Positions 53,354-62,690 of a stretch of DNA of 64,000 bases are shown piece by piece. The translations under genes and the position numbers were made by a program. The stretch lies in NCBI GenBank assembly GCA_977006965.1, contig OZ345368.1, positions 1,054,001 to 1,118,000 on the forward strand. Direction: 5' to 3'. A model generated the notes under the pieces. That model did no database searches. It was not told where the DNA came from and saw only the letters and a program-made list of their open reading frames with translations. The DNA is from Phymatolithon calcareum (Eukaryota > Rhodophyta > Florideophyceae > Hapalidiales). The first letter of the stretch is position 1. Every line of letters starts with the position of its first letter.

Positions 53354-53940
53354 GAAGGGGAATTGTAGCTCTATCCGTTTCGAAACTCCAAGTGGAGCCT
53401 GGTGACGCGTAATGGGCGTAGCGTGAGAAAGGCACCATCGATGTATTTTGACGCGCTTCACGATGAGATGTGAAAACTAGTTGCGTGAGATTTAATAAAT
53501 TGGTAAAGAGCAACTGGAGAGTTTACTTTCGTGCTGCATGGAGATGTGGCGTCGAGGAAGACGGGATATAGGGGTCCAAATTTTCCAAGGGAATGCGGAT
53601 ACGAATTGGAGCATGAAAATGCGTATCGTGCATGGCATTCCGAAACGACCGGCGGAAGCTCTATGTGAATGTGTTGAGAATTGGGAAGGATGGTTATCCC
53701 GTTTCATGGAATACGTGCAGGGGCAATATTCGCTGGCTGGCTTTATAACCAGTTTTTTGTGATTCCAGTGCCGCTACGAAAATTTATGCTGCGCTCGCTT
53801 TCGTGTGCTCTTCTAGCAGTGCGCAAAAATGGCGAGACTGTATGATAATGTCAACTCTTTTTGCCGTCGTTCGGCAATGCCATTTCGAAGACCGTCATTG
53901 CTGTGGAGTACTGTAGGGACTTCACCGTGGACGCAGGAAT
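53354..53940 (+). repeat. PDI 3' flank, source of the segmental duplication
   Basis: 53354-53620 aligns with 58701-58975, and 53660-53930 with 60345-60640 (for example GTGCCGCTACGAAAATTTATG / GTGCCGCTGCGAAAATTCATG). The duplicated unit thus includes the gene end and at least 580 bases of flank; it is a DNA-level duplication, not a retrocopy. Confidence 0.8.
53494..53499 (+). terminator. Candidate poly(A) signal of PDI
   Basis: AATAAA in TTTAATAAATTGG. The same motif is retained in the duplicated copy (ATAATAAATTGG near 58,853). Confidence 0.5.
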
Positions 53941-53984
53941 CACATTGGAGAGCGCTTTCGCACCTGAGACTAGAATAAACCTTT

Positions 53985-54320
53985 ATTAGGGCAGTTTTTT
54001 TATTTTTTTAAAGCCCCACAGTCATACGAATATACGGGCAAGGCTTCCTCAGGTGCTACCCTCACTAGGGCGGCTCTACTCTTTTGTCTGGTATTCTATC
54101 TGAGCCCCTATCATGTACTCGATTGTATCTGATAACTCTTCCAAACAGTTTTCGAAGCGCCGCTTCTTCTTCTTCTTTCAATGTAGGTCTTTATCAGGGC
54201 AATTGAAAAAAAATCATATTGAACCAACTTCTTTCTTTCTTTTAATGCGGGTTTTTGAAGTTGTGCTAGAACAACTCTACATCCTTACGGCTACAGTAGA
54301 CTTTAGCGGATACGAGAGGC
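53985..54320 (-). mobile_element. Cluster of LINE/SINE 3' ends
   Basis: Three tails in a row on the minus strand: a GGGGCTTTAAAAAAATAAA end (53998-54060), a GAA-repeat tail (54163-54180), and an AAAG-repeat tail (54228-54245). The last has the upstream sequence GTCTACTGTAGCCGTAAGGATG, matching the insertion in the PDI copy (57.86-57.95 kb). Short AGGGC words near 53990, 54066 and 54192 may be old target-site traces. Confidence 0.6.
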
Positions 54321-54329
54321 ACTAAAACA

Positions 54330-56060
54330 GAGCGTCAGTCTTACGAATATAAATGCAAGGCTTCCTCAGTTGTTACCTTCCAGTTTGTAGTCTGTTGAAA
54401 CCTACCACCTGTCAGAGGCCGTGCGGAAAGTTTGGATACTATTAGAACTTCCTATGCTGCACCTAAGGGAGTTTGAGGATTGCTGGTAGCTCGCTTGTCT
54501 TGTTGTGCGGGATTCTCCTCTTCCTTTTCAATTCAAGGCGATCTCCTTCGACAAACTGTTTTGTTTGAATGTGTTTGGCTGTTTCTACAAACTGTTCTCT
54601 GTTTTCCACGGCGATAATTTCGTTCTTGGTAGGCTGGAGCTCTTGGCTGCTTCTACTCTCAGGAGGCTTTTCTAGATACCTCTTCTCTTTGTCCCTTGTC
54701 CTACTCAGCAGCTTGAAAGCAAACATTTCTCGTCTTTGATTGGGCGCTTGGATTCAGCAGAGAAGTCGGAGTCTCTCTGTACTTCCTCTGGACGGTCCAA
54801 ATACTTGGCTGAAGAACATTCTTGACTGAAGAACATTTGTTCAACTTCCTTGGCTGCATTCTGTACGTTTTCTGTCCAGGGCGTTAGATGCATTGCGTAT
54901 TCCCAACGTGGCTGGATTGATGCCTTGAACACCTTGATGCACTTTTGGATGATCAGCCCTTTCTTGAATATTACAAGTGTACGCAACTCGTACACGGCGA
55001 ACCTTGCCTTCTTCAGCAGCTGCATCATATTCCTGTGGGTTCTACGGAAACTCCAAGGTACGTGACCTCCGGGACGTGCGTCAGGACATTATTCGCGAAT
55101 ATGTCTCGCTTACTTTTTCCTCTGATTCTAGGATCTCGCTTTTTCCTTGTTTCGTGTGCCATATCGTACTACGCTCTTCGGCCCAACGAGTAGGTATGTC
55201 CAGCATACCTTGCAATGCGGCGGGTGACTTCGCTGACAGAAGAACTTTGTCTGCGAAGAAGACATCGGGAACATCCGCCCAGGTGCTCGGAGCCTGGCTC
55301 ATACGCATCGCAAACTCGTCCATAAAAATGTTGTACAGACTTGAGCTGAGGGGGGGGGACCCCTGTGGTACACCCCTGCCCACTGATATTGATGATGATT
55401 TCTTTATTTCCGTCAGTAGCTAGCACGTCTAGAAGGCTTCATTTGTTTCCGCTTGCTGAGGTCGAAGGCGTTGTTATGGCAGATTCGATATCTTGGTTTG
55501 GTATATCGCCAAGGAGAGAGGCGTATGTCCCGGGTACGCATTGTAGTAGTATCCACGTTTCGATTTTGAGTGGTTCACTTGAGAGCGCTTCTTGGCGTCT
55601 TCTCCGCCTGCAGCTCTCCTTAGTGGAGAGTCCGTCCGCACCCCTGCCCACTCTAAACCACTTCTTCTCGGCATCCTCAATTGTTGAAAACCACAAGGGT
55701 GACTAAAATGCCTCGGCCATTGTACAGACCCCGACAGCAGTACTTTTCTCATTCGATTCACTATGTGTTTTCACGGAACTGTGTCGTAGGCCGTCTTCAG
55801 GTCCAGGACTTCTACGCATCGCTGTCCTCTGTTCAGCAGCTCCGTGTCTCTTAGAATGGCCATCTCTGTGCTTTTTCCCTTTTGGAAACCAAGCTGCTAC
55901 CAGTGGTTATCGTATGCCTTGCGCAGCTTGAAATCGATGACAGTCTCTATTGTCTTCCTTGCTCCGCTAAGCAAGAATATTGCAAGATAATTTCCGGGTT
56001 TCTCGTGTGTCCACTTCTTGTGTATTGCGACGAAGAGTTCTTTCTGTCCAAAGGGATATG
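54330..56060 (-). mobile_element. LINE (RT-containing, related to family A), degraded
   Basis: Minus strand, in order: VAIHKKWTHEKPGNYLAIFL and GFQKGKSTEMAIL (about 56.05-55.86 kb), EVLDLKTAYDTVP (motif A), KKWFRVGRG, [insertion], VPQGSPPLSSSLYNIFMDEF (motif B), VFFADKVLLSAK (motif C, second Asp changed to Lys), ASIQPRWEYAMHLTPWTENV and a C-terminal basic region ending near 54460. The catalytic FADD is destroyed and frames shift. A 254-bp element is nested at 55385-55638. Confidence 0.82.
55371..55652 (-). mobile_element. Nested 254-bp LINE fragment with 14-bp target duplication
   Basis: CACCCCTGCCCACT occurs exactly at 55371-55384 and 55639-55652, bounding the insert 55385-55638. The insert ends, on the minus strand, CATCATCAATATC and carries the ACGTGCTAGC end shared with 37.85-37.9 kb. 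It split the host RT within its GRGVPQGSP motif. Confidence 0.85.
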
Positions 56061-56220
56061 TAATGATTTATTTAAAAGCTCCCAACGCCTCACCTAGGAG
56101 TAACAGTTTCTGCCCAAGGAGAGGCACAGGCTCTCCATAGGGCCGAAAACACATCTTTTTTGAATGTAGAAATTATTGAACGCCCTCAGCAGCATTCGAA
56201 AGCAGATCTGCATTCAGAGA
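56061..56220 (-). mobile_element. Two LINE 3' ends (families B and A type)
   Basis: GATTTATTTAAAAGCTCCCA at 56063-56083 is the family B end (compare 28141). AATTATTGAACGCCCTCAGC at 56170-56190 resembles the family A end (compare 31525). Confidence 0.5.
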
Positions 56221-56329
56221 TGCATTGACTTTCCGATCGCACCACGCGCGCATCCGTGCGTGCAATACGTCTCCGCGCAACAGCACAGGGGGCAATGGTA
56301 AATCGTTCTGGTCGCGCGAAACAAGGTCA

Positions 56330-56916
56330 TCCGCGACGAAGACGCGGATAAGCTGGCCGCAAATTTTGCTCGACACCGTACGCGAGCGCACGTGTCAATT
56401 ATACGAGCTCGTGCCGCACGACGACGCAATGATAAAGCTGGATGATATGGGCGAGGAGCAGCAGAAGAAAAGGATTCGTAAGGAAAAGCAGACCGTGCTG
56501 ATGCACGCCGCGGCGTTGTTTGATATCAACAAAGGCGAGTTGGATCGGTTTCTGGCGGACCGGTACAAGGACGACTATGTCAACGTGCTCTACGACGTCG
56601 TGATCTCCGAGCTGCCGGACAGTATGAACAACGACTACGAAAAGGACGCGCACTACAAGACGAACTTCATATCCGCGCACAAACATACGTCAACGCTCGT
56701 CTACAACGTCGTACGATGAGAACCAAACGCCTCGATGAATTGGTGGTGTTCGATAGAAAACAGTACCGTCGCCGACTTTTGCAAGAGAAATTTGTACCTT
56801 TCGCCGCTGTTATTCGACGAGGCGCGCTTATCTTTCAGTACAGCCTTCGTGCGCCTCCGCAGAGAGCCTGTTTGGCGACGCGGGTTACCAGGGAGGAGCA
56901 AGCCGGCAGCATGGTG
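56330..56916 (+). pseudogene. Unidentified coding remnant with one in-frame TGA
   Basis: A plus frame open upstream to 56225 reads LYELVPHDDAMIKLDDMGEE, DRFLADRYKDDYVNVLYDVV ISELPDSMNNDYEK and HKHTSTLVYNVVR, then TGA at 56717-56719. It continues in the same frame with STVADFCKRNLYLSPLLFDE and FVRLRREPVWRRGLPGRS to 56917. Codon use and amino-acid pattern look genuinely coding, unlike the surrounding debris. The first ATG is 56429, but plausible coding sequence precedes it. I do not recognise the family. Probably part of a host gene truncated by neighbouring insertions. Confidence 0.45.
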
Positions 56917-56924
56917 AATCCTTA

Positions 56925-57260
56925 ATCAGCGAGATTCTCCTGATGATTCACACTTTCGTTTGTTCACGTCTAGACAGCACAACAAGCCAGCAATGGTTCA
57001 TAAGCGACCACGCTCACGTTGTGAAGGACCTCGCGGAGACTTGAGGGTGCGATTACGCGAACTTGATGGCCGTACACAAATGACTAGGTAAATGACTGAC
57101 TTATGGTTCCCTCTCATGACTAATGACTGACCATTACCGATTCTACGCATGGAGAACGAAGAAGGCCTCTATTAATCCGCAGAATGCAAGGCAAAAAGTG
57201 GTCGAGTCCAAGCACCAACAATCCCGTAGAGGACTGAGATAGGACTACTTTGAGTCCTGA
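56925..57260. other. Non-coding stretch
   Basis: No gene or repeat recognised. Confidence 0.35.
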
Positions 57261-57284
57261 GTTTTCCCATCCGCCATACTCGTG

Positions 57285-57392
57285 GATGTTTCGTGAGCTA
57301 CACAAAGGTAGATAGCATCAGAGGAAGCCTTGCCCATATCTTCGGAAGTCTGTGGGGCTTTTAAATAAACTTGAAAGGAAAAAAAATTACCG
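57285..57392 (+). mobile_element. LINE 3' end, plus orientation
   Basis: GTGAGCTACACAAAGGTAGA, AGGAAGCCTTGCCCATATCT and GTGGGGCTTTTAAATAAACT with an A-rich tail. Matches the ends at 33.8 kb and 50.2 kb in the opposite orientation. 5'-truncated. Confidence 0.75.
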
Positions 57393-57427
57393 ATTCTAGT
57401 AAGTCAGTTACGACCCTACTGCCATGA

Positions 57428-57605
57428 CAAAGTGCGCAGTCCTCAAACGGTGATTGCAATGCCATTCCGAGTTTAAAATCCAACACGAGCATATCCCCGA
57501 AGAGAAACCTCCACAACCCCTCATATAGAATGTTTCCGCGCTACCGGCATGCAGACAGAAGGCAGCACCCTCGTACTTGCGCAAAAAAAATTACAACTGA
57601 GGTGT
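57428..57605 (+). repeat. Direct repeat flanking the PDI copy (left)
   Basis: Aligns with 60735-60985: GCAGTCCTCAAACGG, AATGTTTCCGCGCTACCGGC and ATGCAGACAGAAG. The right copy carries an additional palindromic block absent here. Confidence 0.75.
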
Positions 57606-57611
57606 CGACAT

Positions 57612-58700
57612 TTCCAAGCAATGGCCGAAGATTTCAATAATCACAATGTTGAAGGATTCCCTACTCTTAAGTTCTTCTCCCCTGGTGAGGAAGTTGCTGA
57701 TTCTCAGGCGGCCTATGAAACCATGCCTAATGGTTTCCAACCCGGGCATCCCTTTGAAGGACGGCGAATGAAGATTGGCTGCGTAGCGATATGGATGTTA
57801 AGCTGGACCATGGTCTGCACCTTGTGCAGCTTGGACAGCTGTTGTGGCGTCAAGTACCACTCGTATCTGTTAAGGTCTACTAAAGCCGTAAGGATGCGGA
57901 GTTGTTCCATCAGCTTCGAGAAATCCCGTAGTAAAAGAAAGAAAGAAAGAAACCATGCCTGATGTCGCTGCGTATAAGAGTTTGTCAAGAAGAATGCTGA
58001 CAAGAGGATTGCTGTCGCCGCCAGCGCTGACGGTGCTGTCCTTGGGTTTTTCAATAAGGCTGCTGACTCCATTCGTGATGTCGTCTTCGTGTCCGTCACC
58101 GATGTTGCCTCCATCGCGGGAGCCAAGAAGGGTGATGTGTTCTACAGTGAGATTCCGGACGGAAGTGAGGCACGTACGTATACAAAGTACGACGGTGAGG
58201 CTCATCCTACCATTGAAAATTTCATTAAGTTCGTCGGTCTCCCCGTGTTCCAGGAGTTCATCTGGATGCACTTTGAGATCGGTAAGCCGGTGATCGTTGG
58301 ATTCTTTAAGGAGAAATCTGAACCCGGTATGAAGTTGTTGAGCAAGGTTGCGCAGAAGAAGGCCGGAAACGGAAAGGTTGCCTTTGCCTGGGTTGACTCT
58401 TTGAAGCTTCCCCGTTTTTTCGAAAATGTTGGACTTAAGGATAAGGATCCGGCGATCTGCGCCTATTCTTTAGAATCCAATCAGGGATATCCACTCCCGG
58501 AGGGCTTCATGCTTAGCGAGGAAACGCTCGAGAAGTGGGTTGACGACATGATCGCGGGCAAGATTGAACCTACTCGTAAGTCTGAACCGATTCCGGAGAA
58601 GAATGAGGGACCCGTGTGCACTGAGGATGAGCCGGACGGCAAGGCTTTGAAGGAGGAAGATGAGTCAGCGACGGTGTGTGAAGAAAAGGAGGAGCTTTAA
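57612..58700 (+). pseudogene. PDI pseudogene from segmental duplication
   Basis: Starts within domain a. The active-site CGHC has become CRHF (CRHFQAMAEDF), and part of the domain is deleted (the frame jumps to NVEGFPTLKFFSPGEEVAD). A 220-bp element is inserted at 57729-57948. From 58089 a 203-codon frame matches the b-b' domains closely. The whole a' domain with the second CGHC and most of the acidic tail are missing, yet the end EEKEEL and the stop are kept. Without either CGHC it cannot be an oxidoreductase. Flanking 3' DNA is duplicated as well. Confidence 0.92.
57717..57960 (+). mobile_element. Short retroelement with AAAG tail and 12-bp target duplication
   Basis: GAAACCATGCCT occurs at 57717-57728 and 57949-57960. 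The insert of 220 bp ends GTAGTAAAAGAAAGAAAGAA. A related tail is at 54228-54320 (minus). No Pol III boxes recognised; probably a 5'-truncated LINE. Confidence 0.82.
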
Positions 58701-58975
58701 AAAGGGGAATTATAGCTCTATCCGTTCGAAACTCCGAATGGAGCCTGGTGACGCGAAATGGGCATAGGGTGAGAATGGCACTGCCATTGTCGATGATCAA
58801 TGTATTCTGACGTGCTTCACGATGAGATGCGAAAAATTGTTGCGTGCGATAATAAATTGGTGATTGTGCAACTGCAGAGTTTCTTTCGTGCCGTATGGAG
58901 ATTTGGCGTCGAGGAAGACGGGATTTAGGGGTATATTTCCAAAATTTCCAAGGCAATGCGGAAACGAATTGATGC
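58701..58975 (+). repeat. Duplicated PDI 3' flank, first part
   Basis: Aligns with 53354-53620 with scattered changes (ATAGCTCTATCCGTTCGAAA / GTAGCTCTATCCGTTTCGAA). Confidence 0.8.
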
Positions 58976-60335
58976 ATGAAGTGGCTTGGAAGTTGCTCTT
59001 GGCATGGACTTCAATCGGATACTTCAGTGACTCGTACAACGCACACAAATGTGCTGAACTCCAGACGCAACGTGGGGTCGTGGATGGACTCGAGAACATA
59101 TCATCTGGCGCAGAAAGGGGTCTTCGCGCCCCCACGCCATGGACTCCACCCGTCAATCCAGAAGGACAGCTCTAGCAACAGGTTTTTTACCGTCACGACT
59201 CCTATTTCGGCGACGGATGATCCAGAGGAGAAGCTCACCGCGACAGCAACTTTTATTTTGGCGCGTAGTGCAGCGCAACCAGCGGATATCGAAATATGGA
59301 CGGACGGAAGTGTCGTAATAGTACCTCATGAATTTGTCTGCGACCTGAATCATGGAGAACTAGTCTCTGGCAAATGGGATGAAGGTTGGTACACTACGAT
59401 GTTGAGCAAATTCAACCCCACCCAGTACCAAAACCACGAAGCCGTGAAACGGTTTGAGTCTCGACACGGCGGGCCCTCGCATGGCCTCTTGGCGTACGAC
59501 GATGGAGACTACCATGTTCACGCAACGAAGCTGACCGCCTTGAAGCAGTGCTTTATCGCGTGCAACGAGGATGGTGACACACTCGACATGTATCGTACCA
59601 TCCTATTCCAGGTCGGCGGAGGTGGGTGGAAGCATCGCTGGCCGCTGGGCCTGTGGCCTCTTCATTCGACGCGTACGCATTTGCCGCCGTGCATGTGTTT
59701 AAGTAGTCTGCATAGACGCCCTCAACGGGCAACCGCGGTTGTTTGGTGACATGGTGCGAAATGTATGGAATCCTCTGGCTCGCTTATTTTCACACGAGGG
59801 TCATTTAGAGTGTGCTTGGATACCGAGTCACCGCGGCGTCGCGAAGAATGAGGCCGGTGATGAGGTGGCGCGGCGGGGAATTTTGGAGTCGAGTCTGGTG
59901 TTGCGTCAAGCGATACGTCTCACTTTGGAAACGGCACGATCCATTTCGAACCTCTCTGTAGGAGCAAACCAATGACACTATCTACGCTCCCGAAAGATGT
60001 GCACATCTCGCAGAGACGTGCAGAGGTGGGACTGCACTAGCTCATACAATAGTGAATTGCTGTCCTATTGTGGCTGGCATGCTTTCAGCATGGACACAGC
60101 GAGGATGAAGAGCTACTCTTCGACCCAGTGTGCAAGATGTGTCCGTATGGCGTCACGGAGACAGTGGGGCACCTAATTCTGAGCTGCTCTGGTCGTGCTG
60201 CCTCTCCACGGTAAATTCATCTCAAGAGTGAGACCTGTAGAGATACTCCAATACATGAACAATGGGAACTTGCTCTAACGTATGATCTGGTGTTAAATTA
60301 ACACCTTCTGCACTAAAGAAGAAGTAGAAGAAGAA
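58976..60335 (+). mobile_element. LINE family C with RNase H domain, 5'-truncated
   Basis: Splits the duplicated PDI flank. DIEIWTDGSV (59.29 kb) is the first RNase H motif. After a 300-bp insert, GGGG and AGPVASSFDAYAFAAVHVF follow, then ECAWIPSHRGVAKNEAGDEV ARRG (last RNase H motif). At the C-terminus, CKMCPYGVTETVGHLILSCS and YMNNGNLL are found. The 3' UTR ends in a GAAGAA repeat (60313-60337). Frames shift several times. The same C-terminus occurs at 26.2 kb and a fragment at 33.9 kb. Confidence 0.8.
59312..59611 (+). other. 300-bp in-frame insert within the RNase H domain, GT...AG bounded
   Basis: GTCG is repeated at 59312-59315 and 59612-59615. The 300 bases between begin GTCGTAATAG and end TATTCCAG, and stay open in the host frame (VPHEFVCDLNHGELVSGKWD; GPSHGLLAYDDGDYHVHATK). 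The two halves of the RNase H motif adjoin once it is ignored. It could be an intron-like insertion or a captured piece of a host coding exon; I recognise no family. Confidence 0.5.
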
Positions 60336-60344
60336 GAATGTTGA

Positions 60345-60640
60345 GAAGTGCTCACTGGGAAGGATGGTTACTGTATCCTGTTTCGTGGAATTGAGAACAG
60401 AAGTGTGAATCCGCTTCATTTGCAAATGACGTACAGGAGCAAGATTCGTTGACTGGTTGGATTTGAAACCGGTTTTATGTGATTTCCGTCAGTGCCGCTG
60501 CGAAAATTCATGCTGCGCTCGCTTCCGTGCGCTATAGTCAAAAACGGCGAAACTGTAATGTCAACTCTTTTTGCCACCGTTCGGCAATACCATGTCGAAG
60601 ACCGTCATTGCCATGGCATAAATTACTGTACTGCACTGTA
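60345..60640 (+). repeat. Duplicated PDI 3' flank, second part
   Basis: Aligns with 53660-53930; AATGTCAACTCTTTTTGCC and CGAAGACCGTCATTGC are shared exactly. Confidence 0.8.
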
Positions 60641-60645
60641 GTAGA

Positions 60646-60689
60646 GCAAAACTGGGGACTTATCCCATGGGATAAGTCCCCAGTTTTGC
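60646..60689. repeat. Perfect 44-bp palindrome, no loop
   Basis: The left arm starts GCAAAACTGGGGACTTATCC; the centre is TCCCATGGGA. The paralogous site near 53.93 kb has only GTAGGGACTTCACCGTGG, without the palindrome. Confidence 0.95.
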
Positions 60690-60734
60690 AGTATTGGAAT
60701 ACAAACTGTAGCAATATAAACCCACTAAAATCTA

Positions 60735-60985
60735 CCCTGCCGCGGCAAGTGTGCAGTCCTCAAACGGAGGTCGTAACGCCATTCCTTTTTGAAACTCCCG
60801 CACAACCATATCCCTGACGAGAAACCGCCACAATACCTCATACGGCATGATGCTGTATGAGGTTTTGAGCCCGGAGCGCGGAAACATCGATCATGAAACA
60901 TCATGATGATGTTTCCGCGCTGCCGGCATGCAGACAGAAGATGGCAGCCCCCGCTTGCGCAAATGAAATTACAACCTCGGCACTC
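60735..60985 (+). repeat. Direct repeat flanking the PDI copy (right), with hairpin insertion
   Basis: Matches 57428-57605. Between the shared CCTCATA and TGTTTCCGCGCT it has about 70 extra bases containing the hairpins CCTCATA...TATGAGG and AGCGCGGAAACATC...GATGTTTCCGCGCT (14-bp arms). Confidence 0.8.
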
Positions 60986-61193
60986 GCTCGCTCGCTGCAC
61001 ACCACTGCGCAAATGAGATCCTAGCCGCTTAGCGCGGTAGGGTGCGAAGTGGACCGCGGTCCGTTAGGGGAATCATACCACGCGCGGTAATTTTCACACC
61101 CTTACCGCACTTCCAATCCGCACTCGAGATGTCTTGGCGAGGAACCGCGACGCAGCAGTGCGTGCGGGAACGTGACAAGCAAGACGGGCGGCA

Positions 61194-61712
61194 ATGGGGT
61201 GCGTGTCGTCAAGGCCGCGCCCGCGTCGCGCAGGTAGCGGGCCGTCCACTTCCGACGCGTGGGACGGGCGCGTGAGGCTGCCCGGCGCGTGGAGCGTGGA
61301 GCCTGCCATCACGACGGCGCAACTGACGCGGTTGCGGAACGAGTTCTGGGAGACGCGCGTGGAAGGACGCGCGGAAATGTGGCAGGCGCTTCGGTTTGCA
61401 GCGGAGGCTGATTCGGTACGTTTGTGCACGACTGCGCGCAGGTTGCAGGAAGGGGACGGGGACTGACTTTTTTGTGCGAAGGATGAGTTGAGGGATGAGA
61501 CGGTGAAGGCGGCCGGATTAAGACCGGCTAATAAACGTGGGACGCTGTTGACGACGTACGATGAACGTGGCGCTATGTATGAATGTCCCATGTATGTGCT
61601 GAGGGTGCCGGCAAATCTGGACGGCACACCGGCGTGCGCGCAGTTTAAGGATGCTGCGAGGGCGGTCACGGAGTATATTGAGGGACATCGGCCGCGGGCG
61701 CGTGCGGTGTAG
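61194..61712 (+). CDS. UBTD-like protein (DC-UbP N-terminal domain), two exons
   Basis: Exon 1 is 61194-61415, intron 61416-61481 (66 bp, GTACGT...CGAAG), exon 2 is 61482-61712; 150 residues. The join is in phase and gives AEADS-DELRDETVKAAGL. Human UBTD1/2 have the same order: MGxC N-terminus, TxxQLxxxRxEFWDTxxxxxG RxExWxAL, then GTLxxxYDExGxxYxxPxY. Here this reads LTRLRNEFWETRVEGRAEMW and GTLLTTYDERGAMYECPMYV. MGCVSS is a strong N-myristoylation plus palmitoylation start, so a membrane-attached adaptor of the ubiquitin system is likely. The C-terminal ubiquitin-like domain of the human proteins is absent; the chain stops after HRPRARAV. The splice sites are inferred. Confidence 0.82.
61416..61481 (+). 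other. Predicted 66-bp intron
   Basis: GTACGT donor, CGAAG acceptor with an upstream T-run (GACTTTTTTGTG) and a GGGACTGACT branch-like segment. Reading through would end the protein after QEGDGD. Confidence 0.65.
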
Positions 61713-62612
61713 ATGGCGGACAGGTTTATTATTAGGGAATGAAGAAGGTTCGTCTTATGTCATGGCCGCGCGGTGAGAAGGTTGCGCAGCGTGGAGCGGT
61801 GGAGATGACGGATTGTGAGAGGGGTGCACACGAGGAATGCGCTTCGGAGAGCGCAGCGGCATGCTGGGTCGAGAGGTGCGCGTCGCGGCGGGCCGTGGCG
61901 GTGCGGGGTTTTATTCGAGCGGACGGAGACGGCGTGGGTGGACGGTTGCGAGCGAGCAGGTGACGTTGTATTGTTGATATTGTTTGTTGTGGTGTAGTAG
62001 TGTAGTGGTGTGGATGGTGCCGGCGTCGCGGTTGTGGGGGGGAGGGTGAGGAGGGTGATTCTGGAATAGGGAGTAAAGATCGCGTAGACAGTTTATGTTG
62101 CGATGGACGGATGTTATGGAAATGTGGTGATGAGGGATTGCATTGCACTGTTGCATCATCGTCAACGAGATACATTGCAGTCGAGTATTGTGTTGAAGAC
62201 AATGGTCAGGGCTGGTACAGTAGGACATGTACAGTACAAAATAGTGTACAAAAGTCGTACTGTATCGCATATGCACAGCAAAAAAATGTCGAGATGTATT
62301 TGCACTGTACTGTACAGTATTGTATACGGAATGATCACCGGTTAGAAAGACGGGTATTATGATGAGGTGCAGCAGTTGAACGATGGTGGATGGGTGGGTG
62401 ACGTGGTGTCCCGTCCCGTCCCGCTGTGCTCCGTTTCCGTTGTGTGTGATGAGGTCGTGCTGTTGGGGGCGAAGTTTCCACACTCGTTTAGTTTATATAT
62501 TCTGTGGACACTGTTACCAACGCACACACGCACGTTTCACGGTCAGCGATGCGTTCAAGGGACTGGTGACCGTGAAACGTGAGTGACATAACGGACAAGG
62601 CGCCGTGCAGTG
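61713..62612. other. Non-coding right-end region, part 1
   Basis: Overlapping open frames on both strands (for example 62202-61732 minus) are compositional; no motif. Dense in TGTACAGTA/TACTGTACAG words near 62.2-62.33 kb. Confidence 0.4.
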
Positions 62613-62616
62613 CGGG

Positions 62617-62688
<72 letters not shown>

Positions 62689-62690
62689 CT
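62613..62690 (+). repeat. (CAGG)n microsatellite
   Basis: About 18 uninterrupted tetranucleotide copies. Confidence 0.97.

Noticed and set aside
51677-53461. 594-codon minus-strand ORF
   Set aside because: Exact antisense of the PDI gene; produced by its codon bias, with no domain of its own.
61732-62202. 156-codon minus ORF and overlapping plus ORFs
   Set aside because: Compositional frames in GC-rich, low-complexity DNA; no motif, and both strands are equally open.
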